Shown here piece after piece: positions 40,797 through 49,430 of a stretch of DNA of 57,642 nucleotides (positions are counted from its first letter, which is position 1; every line of letters starts with the position of its first letter). Location: assembly GCF_001499965.1 (NCBI RefSeq), contig NZ_LQIT01000037.1, forward strand, positions 1 through 57,642, read 5' to 3'. Source of the DNA: Mycobacterium sp. GA-2829. Lineage in GTDB: Bacteria; Actinomycetota; Actinomycetes; Mycobacteriales; Mycobacteriaceae. A model generated the notes under the pieces. That model was not told where the DNA came from, did no database searches, and was given only the letters and a program-made list of their open reading frames with translations. A program made the position numbers and the translations under genes.

Positions 40797-43406
40797 TCAG
40801 CGGCGGGTGACGATGTGGCCGAGCGCTTCGCGGTCGCCAACGCCGACCTTGGCGCAGGCGCGGTAGATGTGGCCCTCCACGGTGCGCACCGACAGCACCA
40901 ACCGCTCGGCGATCTGTTTGTTGCTCGCCCCGGCGGCGATGAGCTCGGCGATCTCGCGTTCGCGCGCGCTGATCGGCAGGGGATTGGCGGCGGCCTTGAG
41001 CGCCGGGGTGCGGATCCCGCCGGATTCGGCGGCGAGCCGGTCGGCGTGGGCGGCGGCATCCACGGCGCGCCGTTTGTCGTCGGCCGCCCGGTACAGCGTC
41101 GAGGCGTCGGCGAAGGCGTCGGCCGCCGACAGCAAGGCACCGAGCCGTTCGAAGCCGTCGGCGGCGGCTCGCACCGCGTCGGCGTCGGAGTCGACGAGTG
41201 CGGTGGTGTGGTCGCGGATCAGCCCGGCGAGCGCCCCGCCCACGGTGTCGCAGAGTTCGAGGAGCCGTGGGGCGCAGTCCCGGTCGCCGAACCGCACCGC
41301 ATCGTGGAGCGCGATCAGTTCGAAGCCGTGCTGACCGCCTGCGGCGGCGAGCCGTGCGGCCTCGAGCGTCTTCTCGACGGCGAGGCTCACGGTGCCCTCC
41401 GCGGCGGCCAACCACCCCTCGGTCAGCCGCAGCTGCGGTTCGAACACCGCGACATGGCGGCCCAGCCGGGTGCGCAGCTCGGCGACGATGCGGTGGGCGG
41501 CGTCGAGTTTGCCCAGTACGCAATAACATTGGGCCAGCAGCAGGCGTGCCGGGAAGCTCCAGGTCGCCGCGCTCTCGGCGGTGAGGGCCGCCACGGTCTG
41601 TTCCATCGCCGCGACCGCGTGGCCGAACCGGCCGCGGGCGACCTGGACGGTGCCCGCCAACACGTTGGCCATACCCCAGGCCAGGTACTGGCCGGGGGAG
41701 GAGATGCGCAGGATGTCGCCGCACCGGCGTTCGGCGGCGCTGAAGTCACCGGCGAGGATCAGGGCCCGGATCTCGCCGAAGGCGCTGAGGTACCGCAGCA
41801 GCCCGTCGACCTTCTCCTCGACGGTGAGACCCCGTTCGGCGACGGACTTCACCTCGTCGAGCTCACCGGCCTGGGCCAACGCCAGCGCACCGCCGATGAT
41901 GGCCCACTCGACCGCCGAGGCCGGTGCGTCCGCGGCGGCGAGTACGCGGCGGGACAACCGGATCGCGTCGGGCAGCTGGTTCTCGAACGCCAGCGACGCC
42001 GCGGACAACCCGTCGAGGAACAACGTGAGCGACGGATGGCGCAGGCGGCTGCGCAGCAACGCGAGCACCTCGTCGGCGGTGTCGGCGTCGCCCATCGACC
42101 ACTGCAGGTTCGCGATGCGGGCCGCACCCCACAGTGTCAGTTCCAGTTCGTTGAGCTGTTCGGGGTCGTATGCGGTCAGAATCTGATCCGATTCGGCCGC
42201 TTCGCCTTTCCACAGCAGGGCGCGGGCCAGCAGTTCACTGGCGGGGAAGCCGCCGCCCCGGTTCACCGCCGCACGGGCCAGTCGTTCGCCGAGGGTGATG
42301 TTGCCCAGGGCGACGGCGTCGCGGGCGGCGGCGACGAGCAGGTCGACACTCGGGAGTTCGTCGCTGTCCAGGGTGAGTTCGGCCAGACGGATCCGCTGCC
42401 CGGGGCTGACCGCGGGCCGCTCGCGCAGCGTGCGCACCAGTTCACCGCGGACCCGCCGCGCCGCGGCCACTCCGAGGCGGCGCCGGATCACCTCGCCGAA
42501 CAGCGGATGGGTGAACTGGACGTCGAGCCGGTCGACTTCCTCGGTGATGCGGATCAGCCCGCGGACCTCGGCCTGTTCGACGGCGTCGGCACCGGCGAGC
42601 GCGGTGAACGCGTCGAGTTCCAGCGGCTCCCCGAAGGTGAGCAGGTGCAGGGCGTGCAGGATGTCCTGCGGCAGCTGCTCGACCCGCACGTCGAGCAACG
42701 ACGCGAGTTCCGAAGTGACAGAGGCACGTCCGCGCAACTGCCAGACGCCCCGCACCTGACGCAGGGTGCCCGCCTCGAGCGCACCCTCCACCAGGTGCCG
42801 CACGAACATGGCGTTACCGCCAGAGGCCTCCCAGATCAGATCGGCGGACAGCCCCTCCACCCGACCTCCCAGCGCCTGCTCGATCAGTCGCGAGCACTGG
42901 ATCTTGGTGAACGGCTTGAGGTGCAGCCGCTGCAGGTAACCGTCCTTCCACAGGGAGGTGATCGCGTCGGGCACCGGTTCACCGTCGCGGATGGTGGCGA
43001 CGATGCGCACCGAGCCGTCAAGCGCCAACTGGTGCAGCAGCGTCGCCGACAACTGGTCGAGTAGATGGGCGTCGTCGACGCCGATGATCGAATGTTCCTC
43101 GGCGAGAATCGTCTGCCGCGCGGCGGCCAGGAACGCCATCATGTCGCGTGCCGTGGCCGATCCGACGAGGTGCGCGAAGACCCCCAGCGGAATGCTGCGC
43201 GCCGACTCGGTCGCCGCGATCCACTGCACGTGGTCGGGCAGTGATTTGGTCACCAGTCGGGCCAGCGTGGTCTTTCCCACGCCGGCGTCGCCGAACAGCA
43301 CGATGCCGCATCCGCCGCTGTCCGGGAGCAGCGCGGATTGGATCAATTTGAACTCATTGTCCCGCGAGACAACGGGCCACGGCTGCGACGCCACGAAAAC
43401 ACACAA
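40797..43406 (-). CDS. Large ATPase-LuxR transcriptional regulator (LAL/MalT-like)
   Basis: 869 residues. The N-terminal ATPase has a Walker A GDAGVGKTT at about 40-48 and a Walker B SIIGVDDAHLLDQL. The middle is a long helical TPR-like array (about 330-790). The C-terminal LuxR HTH is LPISAREREIAELIAAGASNKQIAERLVLSVRTVEGHIYRAC. These are usually positive regulators that bind an inducer in the helical part. The start is TTG 43406, supported by GGAGGTGAGTA directly upstream. It is divergent from the membrane protein/decarboxylase pair; AT-rich inverted repeats at 43531-43568 between them may be binding sites. Confidence 0.88.
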   Translation of the reverse strand: MCVFVASQPWPVVSRDNEFKLIQSALLPDSGGCGIVLFGDAGVGKTTLARLVTKSLPDHVQWIAATESARSIPLGVFAHLVGSATARDMMAFLAAARQTILAEEHSIIGVDDAHLLDQLSATLLHQLALDGSVRIVATIRDGEPVPDAITSLWKDGYLQRLHLKPFTKIQCSRLIEQALGGRVEGLSADLIWEASGGNAMFVRHLVEGALEAGTLRQVRGVWQLRGRASVTSELASLLDVRVEQLPQDILHALHLLTFGEPLELDAFTALAGADAVEQAEVRGLIRITEEVDRLDVQFTHPLFGEVIRRRLGVAAARRVRGELVRTLRERPAVSPGQRIRLAELTLDSDELPSVDLLVAAARDAVALGNITLGERLARAAVNRGGGFPASELLARALLWKGEAAESDQILTAYDPEQLNELELTLWGAARIANLQWSMGDADTADEVLALLRSRLRHPSLTLFLDGLSAASLAFENQLPDAIRLSRRVLAAADAPASAVEWAIIGGALALAQAGELDEVKSVAERGLTVEEKVDGLLRYLSAFGEIRALILAGDFSAAERRCGDILRISSPGQYLAWGMANVLAGTVQVARGRFGHAVAAMEQTVAALTAESAATWSFPARLLLAQCYCVLGKLDAAHRIVAELRTRLGRHVAVFEPQLRLTEGWLAAAEGTVSLAVEKTLEAARLAAAGGQHGFELIALHDAVRFGDRDCAPRLLELCDTVGGALAGLIRDHTTALVDSDADAVRAAADGFERLGALLSAADAFADASTLYRAADDKRRAVDAAAHADRLAAESGGIRTPALKAAANPLPISAREREIAELIAAGASNKQIAERLVLSVRTVEGHIYRACAKVGVGDREALGHIVTRR

Positions 43407-43530
43407 TACTCACCTCCGCCATTTCTGCATTCCCGTTGTGCCATAGCTCCGCTTATCCGCATAACGCAGCCGCGCAAGTTGCGAAATGGGCGTCTGCCTG
43501 CTTTTTGCTGGAATTCACGACGGTGGTCCC

Positions 43531-43568
43531 ATTTGTTTACATCTACAAATTCCGGCCCAAGTGGAATT
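43531..43568. promoter_or_regulatory. Overlapping AT-rich inverted repeats between LuxR-type and decarboxylase genes
   Basis: ATTTGT-N8-ACAAAT (43531-43550) overlaps AATTCC-N9-GGAATT (43548-43568). The 231-bp gap (43407-43638) is unusually AT-rich for this window and otherwise holds no gene I can support. These repeats are candidate sites for the LAL regulator or another factor. Confidence 0.4.
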
Positions 43569-43638
43569 GCTGCGAAAAGCCGATCGCGTACCGCACTACT
43601 CGCGACGGTCCGCACCGGTGGACGCCAAAGTCACGGCC

Positions 43639-44169
43639 ATGAACAGACGCCGAATCAGCCGCCGCAGGGCCGTCATCTGGATCCGACGCTATCTGCCGTG
43701 TGAGATCGCGGGCACCGCAGTCGAATTCGGCGGTGCGGCCGCGGTCTACCTGTGGACCGGATCGTTCGTCGCGGCCGCACTCGCAGGCACCGTCGGCGCC
43801 TCGGTCGGGTACTACGCGACCGCCTACACGGCGGCGCTGCGGTGGTCGTACCACACCATGCACGGCGGGCGCCCGATGCGGATACTCAAGGCCAACGCAC
43901 TCGCCCTGCGCAGCGTCGCGATCGAATTCGGCCCGGCCGAGGCGGTCGACAGCATCGCCGTGCGCCCGTTGGCCTTCTACCTCGCACCACAGCTGCTCGG
44001 CGGGCTGGCCGTGGGGTGGATCGCGGCAAAGGTGTTCGCCGACATTGTCTTCTACGCCTTGGCCATCGGCAGTTTCGAACGCTTCGGGACCCTGCTCGCC
44101 CGCAGGCCCGGCACCCACGACGAGAAGGAAGCGGATCATGAGATCGACACGGCGCCAACGGCTGCATGA
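43639..44169 (+). CDS. Membrane protein paired with PLP decarboxylase
   Basis: 176 residues. A very basic start (MNRRRISRRRAVIWIRRYLP) is followed by three or four hydrophobic segments: AGTAVEFGGAAAVYLW with FVAAALAGTVGASVGYYAT, then LAPQLLGGLAVGWIAAKVFADIVFYALAIG. No family is recognised. ATG 43639 is used; GTG 43618 is in frame upstream. Its end overlaps the decarboxylase gene by 32 bases, so the two are coupled and probably act together, perhaps by keeping the enzyme or its product at the membrane (inference). Confidence 0.7.
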   Translation: MNRRRISRRRAVIWIRRYLPCEIAGTAVEFGGAAAVYLWTGSFVAAALAGTVGASVGYYATAYTAALRWSYHTMHGGRPMRILKANALALRSVAIEFGPAEAVDSIAVRPLAFYLAPQLLGGLAVGWIAAKVFADIVFYALAIGSFERFGTLLARRPGTHDEKEADHEIDTAPTAA

Positions 44170-45319
44170 CACCCTGGGCGCGCAGGCGGCCAGGCAGGAC
44201 TGGGCCGGCCTCCTCGAGGCGCACGGCACGCCCCTGCTCGTCCTGGACCCCGACGCGGTCCGCGCCGCCTACCGTGAGCTCAGCGCCCGGCTACCGGGAT
44301 TCGGGCTGCACTACGCGGTGAAGGCCCTGCCACACCCGGCGGTGCTGGCGGCGGTCGCCGGCTGCGGTGGCGGCTTCGACGTGGCCACCGGCGCCGAGGT
44401 GGATACCGTTCGCGCACTGGGCATCCCGATGGACCGCTGCATCTACACCCACCCGATCAAGAAGCCCGCCGACATCGACCATGCCTACCGCGCGGGGATC
44501 CGGACCTTCGTGGTGGACAATCCGATCGAGGCGCAGAAGTTCACCGGCCGTGGCCGCGACGTCGAGGTGCTCGTCCGGTTGGCGTTTCCGAATCCGTCGG
44601 CCAAATCGGACCTGTCGACCAAATTCGGGGTCGCGCCGAACGACGCCGAGCTCGTCGTCAAACAGGTACTCGGAAGCGGGGTGTCGTTCGCGGGCTTCAG
44701 CTTCCACGTGGGCAGCCAGGGCACGTCGGTGCAGCCCTATCGGACGGCGCTGCGCGCGACCCTCGACCTGTGCGAGCACCTCGAACGCGCGCTCGAGGTG
44801 CCGGTGCGCACCATCGACATCGGCGGCGGCTTCCCGGTGACCTACCGCGATCCGATGCCCACCGTCGACCAGGTCGCCGGTGTGGTCGACGAGGTGCTCG
44901 GGAAGCGGCGCACGGCCTTCCGGCTTCTCGCCGAACCAGGCCGGTTCCTCGCCGCCGACGCGATGACGCTGATGACGAGCGTGACGGGGACCGCCATCCG
45001 CGACGGCAGGACGTGGCACTATCTCGACGACGGCCTGTACGGCAGCTACTCGAACATCCTCACCGAGGACGTCCACCCGCCGATCCTGGCGCTTCGGGAG
45101 ATCACCGAGCTGCGTGCTGTCGCCGTTCCCGACATGGAACCGGTCACGCTGGCCGGACCCACGTGCGACAGCATCGACGTCGTCGCCACCGACTACCCGA
45201 TGCCGCCGCTGCGGGTCGGCGACATCGTGGTCAGCCCGTTGATGGGCGCCTACACCGCGGTGACCTCCTCGCGGTTCAACGGCATCGCGCCGACACCGAT
45301 CGTGGTGGTCTCCCGGTGA
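44138..45319 (+). CDS. PLP-dependent basic amino-acid decarboxylase (ornithine decarboxylase fold)
   Basis: 393 residues, fold-type III. The PLP Lys is in HYAVKALPHP, then FSFHVGSQ, the Gly-rich IDIGGGFP, the phosphate-binding LLAEPGRFL, and GPTCDSIDVV, which holds the Cys and Asp used at the active-site interface in ornithine decarboxylases. It would make a polyamine or a related diamine; substrate choice among ornithine, lysine and others (diaminopimelate is less likely) cannot be told. AAGGA lies before ATG 44138. A hairpin follows at 45338-45384, and an EamA exporter gene comes next. Confidence 0.85.
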   Translation: MRSTRRQRLHDTLGAQAARQDWAGLLEAHGTPLLVLDPDAVRAAYRELSARLPGFGLHYAVKALPHPAVLAAVAGCGGGFDVATGAEVDTVRALGIPMDRCIYTHPIKKPADIDHAYRAGIRTFVVDNPIEAQKFTGRGRDVEVLVRLAFPNPSAKSDLSTKFGVAPNDAELVVKQVLGSGVSFAGFSFHVGSQGTSVQPYRTALRATLDLCEHLERALEVPVRTIDIGGGFPVTYRDPMPTVDQVAGVVDEVLGKRRTAFRLLAEPGRFLAADAMTLMTSVTGTAIRDGRTWHYLDDGLYGSYSNILTEDVHPPILALREITELRAVAVPDMEPVTLAGPTCDSIDVVATDYPMPPLRVGDIVVSPLMGAYTAVTSSRFNGIAPTPIVVVSR

Positions 45320-45337
45320 ACTCGCCCCCCAGGGAAG

Positions 45338-45384
45338 GCGGCTCCGCGAATCGCCCAACCCCCGGGAGCGATTCGCGAAGCCGC
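45338..45384 (+). terminator. Hairpin after the decarboxylase gene
   Basis: Stem of GCGGCT/AGCCGC and GCGAATCGC/GCGATTCGC with one 2x2 internal mismatch and a GC-rich loop, 19 bases after the stop. No T-tract, as usual in mycobacteria. Confidence 0.6.
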
Positions 45385-45516
45385 TTCATGACGATCGCAG
45401 GACGAGGCCATCAGGGTCGCGAGTAGTGCACTACTCGACTTCTGACCGGGGCCTCGAAAACGTATCGGTCTCAACAACCCGGGGACACGATCCACCATCG
45501 TCGGTTCAATGCACGG

Positions 45517-46383
45517 GTGACTACAGACCAGGCGCGCAACGGCGTCCTGATGGCCATCGGCGCGCAGGTCCTCATCCAATTGGGCATGGCGGTCGCGGTG
45601 GGCCTCATCGACTGGATCGGCTCCGACGGCACCGCCTGGCTCCGGTTGGCGTGGGCGGGGTTGCTGCTGCTGGTGGTGGTGCGCCCGCGGCCGTCGGCCT
45701 TCACCTGGCGCACGTTCGGGATGTGCATCGTGCTGGGATGCGTGACCGCGGCGATCACGCTGTTCTTCATGGCGTCGCTGGACCGGCTCTCGCTCGGCAC
45801 CGCCACGGCCCTGGAGTTCCTCGGCCCGCTCGCGGTCGCCGTGGTGCACGGCAAGGGGCGGCATCGGATCTGGTGGCCCGCGCTGGCGGGACTCGGCGTG
45901 GTGCTGCTGTGCCAACCGTTCGACGGCGGCATCGACGGCAAGGGTGCTTTCCTCGCGATTGCCGCAGGTGTGTGCTGGGCGGTCTACATCCTGCTCACCC
46001 AGCGGGTGGGCGACGAGGTCTCGGGCGTCAACGGGCTCGCGGTGTCGATGCCGGTCGCCGGGATCGTCTCCAGCCTCTTCGTGAGCACCGATGTGTTCGG
46101 GCGGATGACCCCGGAGCTGCTGCTCATCGGCCTCGGTATGGCCGTGCTGCTGCCGGTGCTGCCCTACGTGCTGGAGCTGCAGGCGCTGCGCCGGTTGACG
46201 ACCGCGGCGTTCGGCACGCTGATGGCGCTCGAACCGGCGTTCGCGTTGGTCGTCGGATTCCTGCTGCTCGACCAACGGCCCGACATCGCAGGCATTGTCG
46301 GCATCGCCGCAGTGGTCGCCGCGGGCATCGGGGCTGCGCGCGGCGGCGGCCGGGAGATGGCCGTGCCCCTGGAAGTCGGGTGA
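45517..46383 (+). CDS. EamA/RhtA-type exporter
   Basis: 288 residues with ten predicted membrane helices in two EamA halves (LQFLG-type segment TALEFLGPLAVAVVHG in the first, RRLTTAAFGTLMALEPAFALVVG in the second). The second is characteristic of RhtA-like threonine/homoserine exporters. It may export an amino acid or a diamine, possibly the product of the upstream decarboxylase, though a terminator-like hairpin lies between. GTG 45517 is used. Confidence 0.85.
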   Translation: MTTDQARNGVLMAIGAQVLIQLGMAVAVGLIDWIGSDGTAWLRLAWAGLLLLVVVRPRPSAFTWRTFGMCIVLGCVTAAITLFFMASLDRLSLGTATALEFLGPLAVAVVHGKGRHRIWWPALAGLGVVLLCQPFDGGIDGKGAFLAIAAGVCWAVYILLTQRVGDEVSGVNGLAVSMPVAGIVSSLFVSTDVFGRMTPELLLIGLGMAVLLPVLPYVLELQALRRLTTAAFGTLMALEPAFALVVGFLLLDQRPDIAGIVGIAAVVAAGIGAARGGGREMAVPLEVG

Positions 46384-46386
46384 GGT

Positions 46387-47145
46387 CTACAGCTGCACGC
46401 CGCGGGTCAATGCCCCGTCCACGACCAGGTTGGTGCCGGTGATGAAGCTCGCCGCCCCGCTGGACAGGAACACCACCGCGTTGGCCACCTCCTGCGGGGT
46501 GGCCATCCGGCCGGTCGGGTTCAACGCCAGCGCGGTGGCGAACAGGTCAGGGTTGTTCTCCTCGATCGACGTCCACACCCCGCCGGGGAAGTAGGTGTTG
46601 CCGGGGCTGACGGTGTTCGCGCGGATGCCCTCGGCGGCGTACTTGTACGCCACGCCCTGGGTGTAGTGGATGATCGCGGCCTTCATGGTGCCGTACGGTC
46701 CTGCAGCGAAATCGATCTCGCGTCCGGAGACGCTGGAGATCGTCACGACCGAACCGCCGCCCGCCGCGCGCAGGTGCGGGAGCGCGGCATCGACCAGGCC
46801 CACGGTGCCCATCAGATCGACGTCGAACGACGTGCGCCAGTTGTCCGCCGATTCCGGGATCGCCAGGGCGCTGACGTTGGCGACGACGCCGTCCAGACCG
46901 CCGAGTGTGTCGGCGGCCGCGCCCACCCACGCCGTCAGCGCCGCCGTGTCGCCGACGTCGACTGCGGTGCCGACCGCGGTTCCGCTGCCCGCGAGTTCGG
47001 CCTCGGCCTCGGTGACCGCCTCCGGGGTGCGGGCGCAGAACGCGACCGCCGCCCCTTCGGCGAGTAGCCCTTCGACGACCGCGCGACCGATACCGCGGGT
47101 GCCTCCGGTGACCGCGAATCGCTTGCCGGTCAGGCCTAATTCCAT
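46387..47145 (-). CDS. Short-chain dehydrogenase/reductase
   Basis: 252 residues. Cofactor motif VTGGTRGIGRAVVEGLL, Asn in VVANVSALA, Ser in TISSVSGREID, Tyr and Lys in PYGTMKAAI, and the end FITGTNLVVDGALTRGVQL. It is 11 bases downstream of the acetamidase-type gene on the same strand, so the two probably form an operon. Substrate unknown. The 3' end nearly touches the convergent exporter gene. Confidence 0.88.
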   Translation of the reverse strand: MELGLTGKRFAVTGGTRGIGRAVVEGLLAEGAAVAFCARTPEAVTEAEAELAGSGTAVGTAVDVGDTAALTAWVGAAADTLGGLDGVVANVSALAIPESADNWRTSFDVDLMGTVGLVDAALPHLRAAGGGSVVTISSVSGREIDFAAGPYGTMKAAIIHYTQGVAYKYAAEGIRANTVSPGNTYFPGGVWTSIEENNPDLFATALALNPTGRMATPQEVANAVVFLSSGAASFITGTNLVVDGALTRGVQL

Positions 47146-47156
47146 GACGGTCCCTC

Positions 47157-48179
47157 TCAGTAGGTGATCGTGCCGAATGATGCTGCTGCCGAACGGAGTT
47201 CGGCGTGGATACCCGAGTAGGCCGCCGCGGCGGGCAACAGCCGCTTGTCGATCTTGGTCACGGAGCTGTAGTTGGTGTCGACGACGTTGGCGATCGGCGC
47301 CAGCGAGATCTGGGTGAGAAGCTGGTAGGCGTCGAGTCGGTCCAGCCCGTAGAGCTCACCGAGCCAGGTGATCATCTCGACCTGACCCGCGCGCCACGCC
47401 TCCTCCAGCGGCCGACCCGAGCCGACCGTCACCAGATGGGTGTCGGTCTCCAACCGCGGCCACGCGGGGCCGCCACCCTTGACGAGATCGACGATCACGG
47501 TCACGTTCATCGCGCCTTCGACCGCGGTGCCGCACGATTCGCCTTCGCCCTGCCGGTAGTGGCCGTCGCCGAGCGAGAACAGCGCCCCGGGCACATTGAC
47601 CCCCAGGTAGCAGGTCGCACCGGCGGCCATCTCCGGGGTGTCCATGTTGCCGCCGAAGACGTCGGGTACCAGCGAGGTGCGGACCTCGCGGCGACCGGGG
47701 GCGACGCCGACCGTACCGAGCATGGGGTTGGCGGGCAGCGCGAGCTCGAAGTCGCTGCCATGTGCGGAGAACGCGAGAGTGTCTGCGGCCGAGTCGTATT
47801 CGTAGATGTAGGTGCGTTCGGGCAGCGGGTCCTGCAGGGTCGGGCTGACTGGCACGCTGGTCAACCCGCCGAAGAACGGGATGAGCGTGGACGCGCCCCA
47901 CGTACGGGCCGGGGTGAGGTCGACGAGGTGGATCGCGAGCGTGTCCCCGGGTTCGGCGCCCTCGATCCAGAACGGCCCGGTCTGCGGGTTGAGGTCGGGG
48001 GTGTTCAGCACGCTGCTCGCGACGTCGGAGACGCTGGTGATGCGTCCGCCGTAGGCGTCCTCGGTCCACAGCGTCAGCGCGGTCGGCGTCGTGATGCGCA
48101 TGACCGGCGCGGCGCCACCGAAGGTGTAGGCGAACTGCTCCGGTGTCGGGACGAAGGTGCGGTGATCCATGGCAGCCAT
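47157..48179 (-). CDS. Acetamidase/formamidase family amidohydrolase
   Basis: 340 residues, beta-rich FmdA/AmdA family: FWIEGAEPGDTLAIHLVDLTP, GGNMDTPEMAAGATCYLGVNVPGALFSLGDGHYRQGEGESCGTAVE (the metal- and substrate-site region), and a C-terminal ELYGLDRLDAYQLLTQ. It would release ammonia from a short amide. ATG 48179 is preceded by GAGGA at the right distance; ATG 48170 is an alternative. The downstream SDR gene may handle the resulting acid or alcohol; that is only a guess. Confidence 0.87.
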   Translation of the reverse strand: MAAMDHRTFVPTPEQFAYTFGGAAPVMRITTPTALTLWTEDAYGGRITSVSDVASSVLNTPDLNPQTGPFWIEGAEPGDTLAIHLVDLTPARTWGASTLIPFFGGLTSVPVSPTLQDPLPERTYIYEYDSAADTLAFSAHGSDFELALPANPMLGTVGVAPGRREVRTSLVPDVFGGNMDTPEMAAGATCYLGVNVPGALFSLGDGHYRQGEGESCGTAVEGAMNVTVIVDLVKGGGPAWPRLETDTHLVTVGSGRPLEEAWRAGQVEMITWLGELYGLDRLDAYQLLTQISLAPIANVVDTNYSSVTKIDKRLLPAAAAYSGIHAELRSAAASFGTITY

Positions 48180-48269
48180 CCTTGTCCTCGATCGCCGGTG
48201 CCGCAGTGTTTCCCGACGGGCACGCGTGTCGCCGGGAATGTGACGGCGGCCATACCGGTTGCCATCGGC

Positions 48270-48686
48270 ATGGCGAAGATGAGCAGAGACGAGCGCGAAC
48301 AGTTTCTGGCTGACGTCCACGTCGGTGTGATCGCGGTGGAGCGGCCCGACCGCGCGCCGCTGGCGGTGCCGATCTGGTACGGCTACCGGCCAGGCGGCGA
48401 GGTGGTGCTGTGGACCGAATCGGACTCGTTGAAGCACAGGCTCATTCGCGACGCGGGCCGCTTCGCGATCACCGCGCAGGACGAGCGCCCGCCGTACCGG
48501 TACGTCACCGCCGAGGGCGATGTCACGAGCATCGAACCCGCCGAGGACGCCGACGTGCGCGAGCTGGCGGTCCGTTACCTCGGTGCCGAGGCCGGTGCGG
48601 CGTTCGCCGACGAGAACCTGACCCCGACGTCGATCGTCATCAGGATGGCGCCCGAACGCTGGTTGAGCGTGGACTACTCCGAGTGA
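48270..48686 (+). CDS. Pyridoxamine-phosphate-oxidase-fold (PPOX, F420/FMN type) protein
   Basis: 138 residues with the split-barrel flavin fold: MSRDEREQFLADVHVGVIAVERPDRAPLAVPIWYGY, then WTESDSLKHRLIRDAGRFAITAQDE and the closing MAPERWLSVDY. Such small mycobacterial PPOX proteins bind F420 or FMN and reduce assorted substrates. ATG 48270, ATG 48279 and GTG 48240 are all possible starts. It is divergent from the acetamidase gene. Confidence 0.82.
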   Translation: MAKMSRDEREQFLADVHVGVIAVERPDRAPLAVPIWYGYRPGGEVVLWTESDSLKHRLIRDAGRFAITAQDERPPYRYVTAEGDVTSIEPAEDADVRELAVRYLGAEAGAAFADENLTPTSIVIRMAPERWLSVDYSE

Positions 48687-49328
48687 TCAGCTGGAGGCGT
48701 CGAGGATCTTGATCGCGAACACGAGTGAGTCACCGGGCTGGATGCCCGCGGCGGGCTGGCCCTCGGGATAGCCGTCGGCGGCCGTCATCGCGACGGCGAC
48801 GGTGGAGCCGACCTTCTGGCCGGCGATCGCCTTCTGGAAGCCGGTGATGACGCCGTCGAGCGGGAAGTCGACCGGCTCGCCGCGTTCGTAGCTGCTGTCG
48901 AAGATCGACCCGTCGCGCCCGTTGACGCCCATGTAGCAGACGGTGACCGACGCCGTGTCCGCCACGACCGGCCCGTCGCCGGGCTGCAGGGTCTGCACCT
49001 GCGTCTCGGTCACGCTGAACGGCGCGGTGACCTCGACGGTGGGGGACGCGGTGTCGGTGGATCCGGTGACCGCGACGCTGCCGGTCGCGCCGGGCAGCGT
49101 CCACTCGGGCGCCCCTGCGCCCTCCGGCGGGGCCGTCGGGCAGGCCAGTTCGGCCGCGGAGCTCTCGACGACCGACGACGGCGGCAGCAGGTCGGCCATC
49201 GCCGAGGTGCTGGGCGACGAGCTCGACGCCGCGGTGTCCTCGTCGGACCCGCAGGCGGCGAGGGTGACGACCAGGGCGGCGGCGCAGGGAACGAGCGCGG
49301 CGGAGGTAAGCACACGAGTCGGGTTCAC
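48687..49328 (-). CDS. FKBP-type peptidyl-prolyl isomerase lipoprotein
   Basis: 213 residues. Signal sequence and lipobox (VVTLAACGSDED) mark a lipoprotein; a Ser/Ala linker follows. The FKBP domain (about 105-213) includes VTVCYMGVNGRDGSIFDSSYERGEPVDFPL, ITGFQKAIAGQKVGSTV and the end PGDSLVFAIKILD. It would assist folding of exported proteins outside the membrane. GTG 49328 is set by a TAGCGT box seven bases upstream; GTG 49337 is an alternative. It is divergent from the SDR/TetR pair. Confidence 0.88.
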   Translation of the reverse strand: MNPTRVLTSAALVPCAAALVVTLAACGSDEDTAASSSSPSTSAMADLLPPSSVVESSAAELACPTAPPEGAGAPEWTLPGATGSVAVTGSTDTASPTVEVTAPFSVTETQVQTLQPGDGPVVADTASVTVCYMGVNGRDGSIFDSSYERGEPVDFPLDGVITGFQKAIAGQKVGSTVAVAMTAADGYPEGQPAAGIQPGDSLVFAIKILDASS

Positions 49329-49335
49329 CGTCGTC

Positions 49336-49341
49336 ACGCTA
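49336..49341 (-). promoter_or_regulatory. -10 box TAGCGT for leaderless FKBP gene
   Basis: On the minus strand TAGCGT ends seven bases before GTG 49328 and so selects that start over GTG 49337. Confidence 0.5.
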
Positions 49342-49392
49342 CAGCCGCCGCGGGCGCGCCCCGGAGCCCACCTTGCGGAATAACCATCGCAA

Positions 49393-49409
49393 CGATACGT
49401 TTCGTATCG
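49393..49409. promoter_or_regulatory. TetR-type operator CGATACG-N3-CGTATCG
   Basis: Perfect seven-base arms with TTT between (17 bp), 21 bases before ATG 49431. It resembles operators of the QacR/TetR type. The TetR gene at 50206 is in the same operon as the SDR and is the likely binder. Confidence 0.7.
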
Positions 49410-49430
49410 ATGAAGAAAGGAGTCATGAGA

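Noticed and set aside
43343..43615. 90-codon minus-strand frame in the LuxR/decarboxylase gap
   Set aside because: No ribosome-binding site and no conserved pattern; it runs through AT-rich control DNA and into the regulator gene in another frame.
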